Shown here one piece after another: positions 61,453 through 64,000 of a stretch of DNA of 64,000 nucleotides; position 1 is the first letter of the stretch, and each line of letters opens with the position of its first letter. The position numbers were made by a program, and so were the translations under genes. The notes beneath the pieces were generated by a model, which was not told the origin of the DNA, did not search any database, and saw only the letters and a list, made by a program, of their open reading frames with translations. The DNA is from Defluviitaleaceae bacterium (GTDB taxonomy: Bacteria; Bacillota; Clostridia; Lachnospirales; WQUN01): the NCBI GenBank assembly GCA_009781755.1, contig WQVD01000013.1:1-64000 (forward strand). The letters run 5' to 3'.

Positions 61453-62085
61453 ATGGATTTAAACCACGCCTTTGTCAAAGCGTTGCAAGAAGAGGGTTGT
61501 CACATCATAGGTTTCGCGGACTTGCGCGAGCTGCCAGAAGAATGCCGGAATAAACTACCCGTCGGCATCATCATGGCAACCACTTATGCCCCGGAAAAGT
61601 TATGGGACAAGTTAAGCGAAGCACAACGCAAAATCATCAACGATGATTGGGCATCCGACAGCCCGTTGGACTGTTATAATAAAAAAGCGAAAGCCTTCTT
61701 AAAAGAACACGGATACAAGCGCAATACCACTTACCCCACCATGCAGCTTACATACAAAATGCTGGCCACCATCGCGGGCATCGGGTGGATTGGGCGCAAT
61801 ACGTTGCTGGTTTCCAACGCGCAGGGGCCTGCGGTACGCTTCACCGCCGTGTTGACAAACGCACCGTTTGCATGCGGCACGCCGATTACCGCTTCACAAT
61901 GCCCGCCGAATTGCCGGTTGTGCATGGACGCATGCCCGGGCAAAGCCATCAAAGCCGAACCCCTGTGGGCGCGGGGTATCCACCGGGATGAATTTTTTGA
62001 TGTGGATGCATGCAAGAAGAACCGCAGCGGTTGCGGCGGAGCTTGTGTGGCGTGTTGCCCGTTTACGGCGAAGGGTTTGTGTTAA
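61453..62085 (+). CDS. QueG-like iron-sulfur protein
   Basis: A 210-residue protein with the C-terminal double [4Fe-4S] arrangement of epoxyqueuosine reductase-like proteins: CPPNCRLCMDACPGKAI and CKKNRSGCGGACVACCPF, preceded by IAGIGWIGRNTLLVS. QueG itself is about 350 residues with a cobalamin site; this shorter homologue lacks that part, so it is a QueG-related reductase of unknown substrate. GGAGGAATTACC precedes ATG 61453. Third gene after the four-cysteine pair. Confidence 0.8.
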   Translation: MDLNHAFVKALQEEGCHIIGFADLRELPEECRNKLPVGIIMATTYAPEKLWDKLSEAQRKIINDDWASDSPLDCYNKKAKAFLKEHGYKRNTTYPTMQLTYKMLATIAGIGWIGRNTLLVSNAQGPAVRFTAVLTNAPFACGTPITASQCPPNCRLCMDACPGKAIKAEPLWARGIHRDEFFDVDACKKNRSGCGGACVACCPFTAKGLC

Positions 62086-62181
62086 TAATTTGACGGGGTG
62101 TGCTTCACTTTAATCATCACAGGGATAATTCCGCATGGCAGAATTTTTTGCTCCCGAATTTGGATCAACCGCGTACCAATC

Positions 62182-62208
62182 AAAAACCGCGCAAACGCGC
62201 GGTTTTTT
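62182..62208. terminator. Terminator after the iron-sulfur gene
   Basis: AAAAACCGCGC-AAAC-GCGCGGTTTTTT, with T runs on both strands, also serving the convergent stalk protein gene. Confidence 0.8.
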
Positions 62209-62245
62209 GATGATTTCATAAAATTATTTCTTTCTAAATTACAAT

Positions 62246-62836
62246 TTATTCTTCAACAATAATATTAGCGGGTGGCTGCCACGACCATTCGATTTTAATG
62301 CTGCGTGTGGCCCTGTCCCAATGCACCTCTGCGCCCAAGGATTCGGCTACAAAGCGCAGGGGCACGAACAGTTCGCCGTTGTGCATCATGGGTGTACCCA
62401 TGTTATTGGGCAAGGGTTGGTTCATTTGCAAGGCGAATGCCATTGTGCCTTGCGTAATGACAAACATTTGCAACGCGTCGTTTTGGGTAACGGTTATCCC
62501 CATGGTGCGTTCGATTAAACGCAGGGGTACCATGGTTCTGCCGTTAATGATGAAGGGTGCGGCATCGCCATGTTGGGGCGTGCCGTCTTGTGTGTAATTA
62601 TATTGACCAACAACTAAATGCAGGATGTGCACGCGTGCGGGCATGTCGGCAACTTCTTCTTCATTACCTGTGGTCCAACCGTCGGGAGCCAAGGGTGAAC
62701 CGGGTTGCGAGGGCGTGCCCGGCGCAATGGGGGTACCCGGTGTTAATTCCGGGTTGGCCATTACCGTTGCACTGCCTACTGCAAACAATACGGCAAGCAA
62801 AACAAATACAGCAATTTTTTTCCATGATTTATACAT
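62246..62836 (-). CDS. Copper amine oxidase N-terminal-like stalk protein, secreted
   Basis: A 196-residue exported protein. A signal peptide (WKKIAVFVLLAVLFAVGSAT, cut after MA-N) is followed by a Pro/Gly-rich stretch and the copper amine oxidase N-terminal domain (PF07833): FIINGRTMVPLRLIERTMGI and GELFVPLRFVAESLGAEV. In Firmicutes this domain appears in surface and cell-wall proteins and rarely in an oxidase. GAGGTGATAAAT precedes ATG 62836. Six bases after the next upstream gene's stop (62842), so likely one transcript. Confidence 0.88.
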   Translation of the reverse strand: MYKSWKKIAVFVLLAVLFAVGSATVMANPELTPGTPIAPGTPSQPGSPLAPDGWTTGNEEEVADMPARVHILHLVVGQYNYTQDGTPQHGDAAPFIINGRTMVPLRLIERTMGITVTQNDALQMFVITQGTMAFALQMNQPLPNNMGTPMMHNGELFVPLRFVAESLGAEVHWDRATRSIKIEWSWQPPANIIVEE

Positions 62837-62841
62837 ATTTA

Positions 62842-64000
62842 TCACCTCAAATTTATTTGCGGAACGGATTCAAACATTGCCCATATATCTTCGGGTGCGA
62901 CACCCGTCATGCTTACTACGATGATTACATCATCAAACAACACGCCAAATTGAGAAGTTTCCCAGCGGGGTAATATGCCGCGCTGTACGTCACTGTACCG
63001 TGCGTTGTTCCAACGTGTCCGCGCTTGTATCGCTTCCGGCGTGAATTCTTCTGCCAAAAACACAGGCGATTGGAAATAATTGAAGTACGCATCCGGTACG
63101 GTATCGGCCCACGGAATTTCGTACAAGTTCACATCGAAACGTTCGCGGTCATGTATGGAAACGATGTTTTGCAAGTCATGGGCGGTGGGTATGCTGACGC
63201 GCCAAGTGATGATGTGCATCCCGCCGCCCCAATCTGTACCCCAGTATGCGAACAAGTCGTTAAGCCGTGTGGTTATTAAGCGATGTGCGGAATTTTCGAC
63301 AAACCCGGGGGGAATATATTGGGGCAGGAAGCTGCCGAAGTCGGCATCTTCGCGCGCTTGGGTTATGGTTAGTTGGTCGTTGCGTAATTTGGGTATCGCA
63401 GGATCAGCCAATACAGACAAATCCGTTGCTTCGCCCGTGACGATTTGATTCACCAACGCGGTTAGGCGCTCCATTCCATTGCGTTCATCGTTGCCTTCGC
63501 CCCAGAGGTATTCCAAGTCGCTGGTTTCTACGCGATAGGCGATGCCGTCCAATACAAAATCCGCGCGGAAGAATTCTTCGTCCATGCCATATACAAAGGC
63601 CGTTACTTTCACCCCATGCACGTCGGACACGATGGGATTATCACGCGGAAACAGCAGCGTGCTGTCCGGCATCACTCCGGCGTAACCCAGCGTAATGGAC
63701 GTGAAATTCAAACGCATTTGTTCGTAGGCGGCTACATACCACACCGAGCCATCCGCCCGGTATTGCACTACGCCCCACATTTGCATATCCACCCCCGGGA
63801 ACACCGCGCGGATTTGGTCGGCCGTCAAATCGTAGTCGAAGTATCCGTCGGGGATGATCATGCTGGCGGACATGACCGATTCTACTTCGTTGAAAGTGAG
63901 CGCGTGGATTTCCATGGGTGGGGGGGATTCGTTTTGTTGGGGTGCGGTCGTGACGGGGACAGGGAAAATGGGGGCGGGAGAAATGGGGGCGTTGGGGTCG
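62842..64000 (-). CDS. Large extracellular protein, partial (5' end outside window); possible DUF4367-like
   Basis: The frame is open to the window edge; 386 residues are present and the N terminus is missing. The first part is a Pro/Ala/Thr-rich linker (about 28 residues), then an ordered region with beta-rich stretches such as FGSFLPQYIPPGFVEN and WETSQFGVLFDDVIIVVSMT. The tail resembles DUF4367-type domains of anti-sigma factors and sporulation-associated lipoproteins, but this match is weak. It lies immediately upstream of the stalk protein gene on the same strand. Confidence 0.65.
   Translation of the reverse strand, partial: DPNAPISPAPIFPVPVTTAPQQNESPPPMEIHALTFNEVESVMSASMIIPDGYFDYDLTADQIRAVFPGVDMQMWGVVQYRADGSVWYVAAYEQMRLNFTSITLGYAGVMPDSTLLFPRDNPIVSDVHGVKVTAFVYGMDEEFFRADFVLDGIAYRVETSDLEYLWGEGNDERNGMERLTALVNQIVTGEATDLSVLADPAIPKLRNDQLTITQAREDADFGSFLPQYIPPGFVENSAHRLITTRLNDLFAYWGTDWGGGMHIITWRVSIPTAHDLQNIVSIHDRERFDVNLYEIPWADTVPDAYFNYFQSPVFLAEEFTPEAIQARTRWNNARYSDVQRGILPRWETSQFGVLFDDVIIVVSMTGVAPEDIWAMFESVPQINLR

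Noticed and set aside
1-64000. CRISPR array, phage, integron or insertion sequence
   Set aside because: No regularly spaced repeats, cas, integrase or transposase genes; the repeats present are dispersed.

Overview
The window comes from an anaerobic, endospore-forming low-to-mid GC Firmicute of the class Clostridia (my estimate from gene content; no rRNA or tRNA gene is present to place it further). The signs are spoIIE, spmA and a CotS-like coat kinase (spores), a TM1266-type [FeFe]-hydrogenase regulator and DUF1858 redox protein (anaerobe), strong GGAGG ribosome sites, and sigma-A type promoters. A GH9 family enzyme, a fucose/arabinose isomerase, AraD and an SLC13 carrier fit life on plant or mucosal polysaccharide. 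No prophage, integrase, transposase, CRISPR array or intact insertion sequence was seen.

Layout. 1-8.1 kb: AraC/GyrI regulator, YwaF-like membrane protein, uvrA, then traX and rsmA on the other strand, and a DUF445 protein. 8.3-14.3 kb: a complete oligopeptide ABC importer (two ATPases, two permeases, lipoprotein), followed by a possible small secreted peptide and a RelB/ParE-type toxin-antitoxin pair. 15.3-19.3 kb: remnant of a DUF4143 ATPase, a membrane mannosyltransferase-like protein and a long HflX GTPase carrying a JAMM-like motif. 19.3-25.1 kb (minus): SLC13 carrier, a frameshifted four-cysteine protein, a GH9 enzyme, a streptomycin adenylyltransferase homologue and a PhnB-like protein. 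25.2-29.5 kb: a 1038-residue tubulin/FtsZ-superfamily protein and an unknown partner. 29.5-31.7 kb: rpsB-tsf with a structured leader. 32-39 kb: acetyltransferases, TatD, PepF, AraD and the isomerase. 39-42 kb: small membrane protein, zincin, phospholipase-C-like protein and a secreted polysaccharide deacetylase. 42-45 kb: ABC importer with a TM1266 regulator. 46.5-51.6 kb (minus): asparagine synthetase, a receiver-only response regulator, a histidine kinase, a small alarmone synthetase and a membrane-anchored, active-site-degenerate dCTP-deaminase-fold protein, which may form one unit. 51.7-59.4 kb: lipoprotein, a PlsY-CofE fusion, DUF1858, signal peptidase I, SpmA, CotS-like and SpoIIE. 59.4-64 kb: small cysteine-motif proteins, a QueG-like iron-sulfur protein, a copper-amine-oxidase-N stalk protein and a partial lipoprotein/anti-sigma-like gene running off the end.

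Three dispersed repeat families run through the window: a ~170-bp element (two copies, 36 kb apart) whose 5' hairpin shows compensatory changes; a ~60-100-bp GC-rich intergenic element (six copies, both orientations); and a ~25-bp perfect palindrome (five copies, two of them in frame inside coding genes). The strongest candidates for an undescribed system are the tubulin-like pair, the alarmone synthetase/degenerate Dcd operon, and a shared four-cysteine module found in four otherwise unrelated proteins. All functions are inferred by reading the sequence; no database search was possible.
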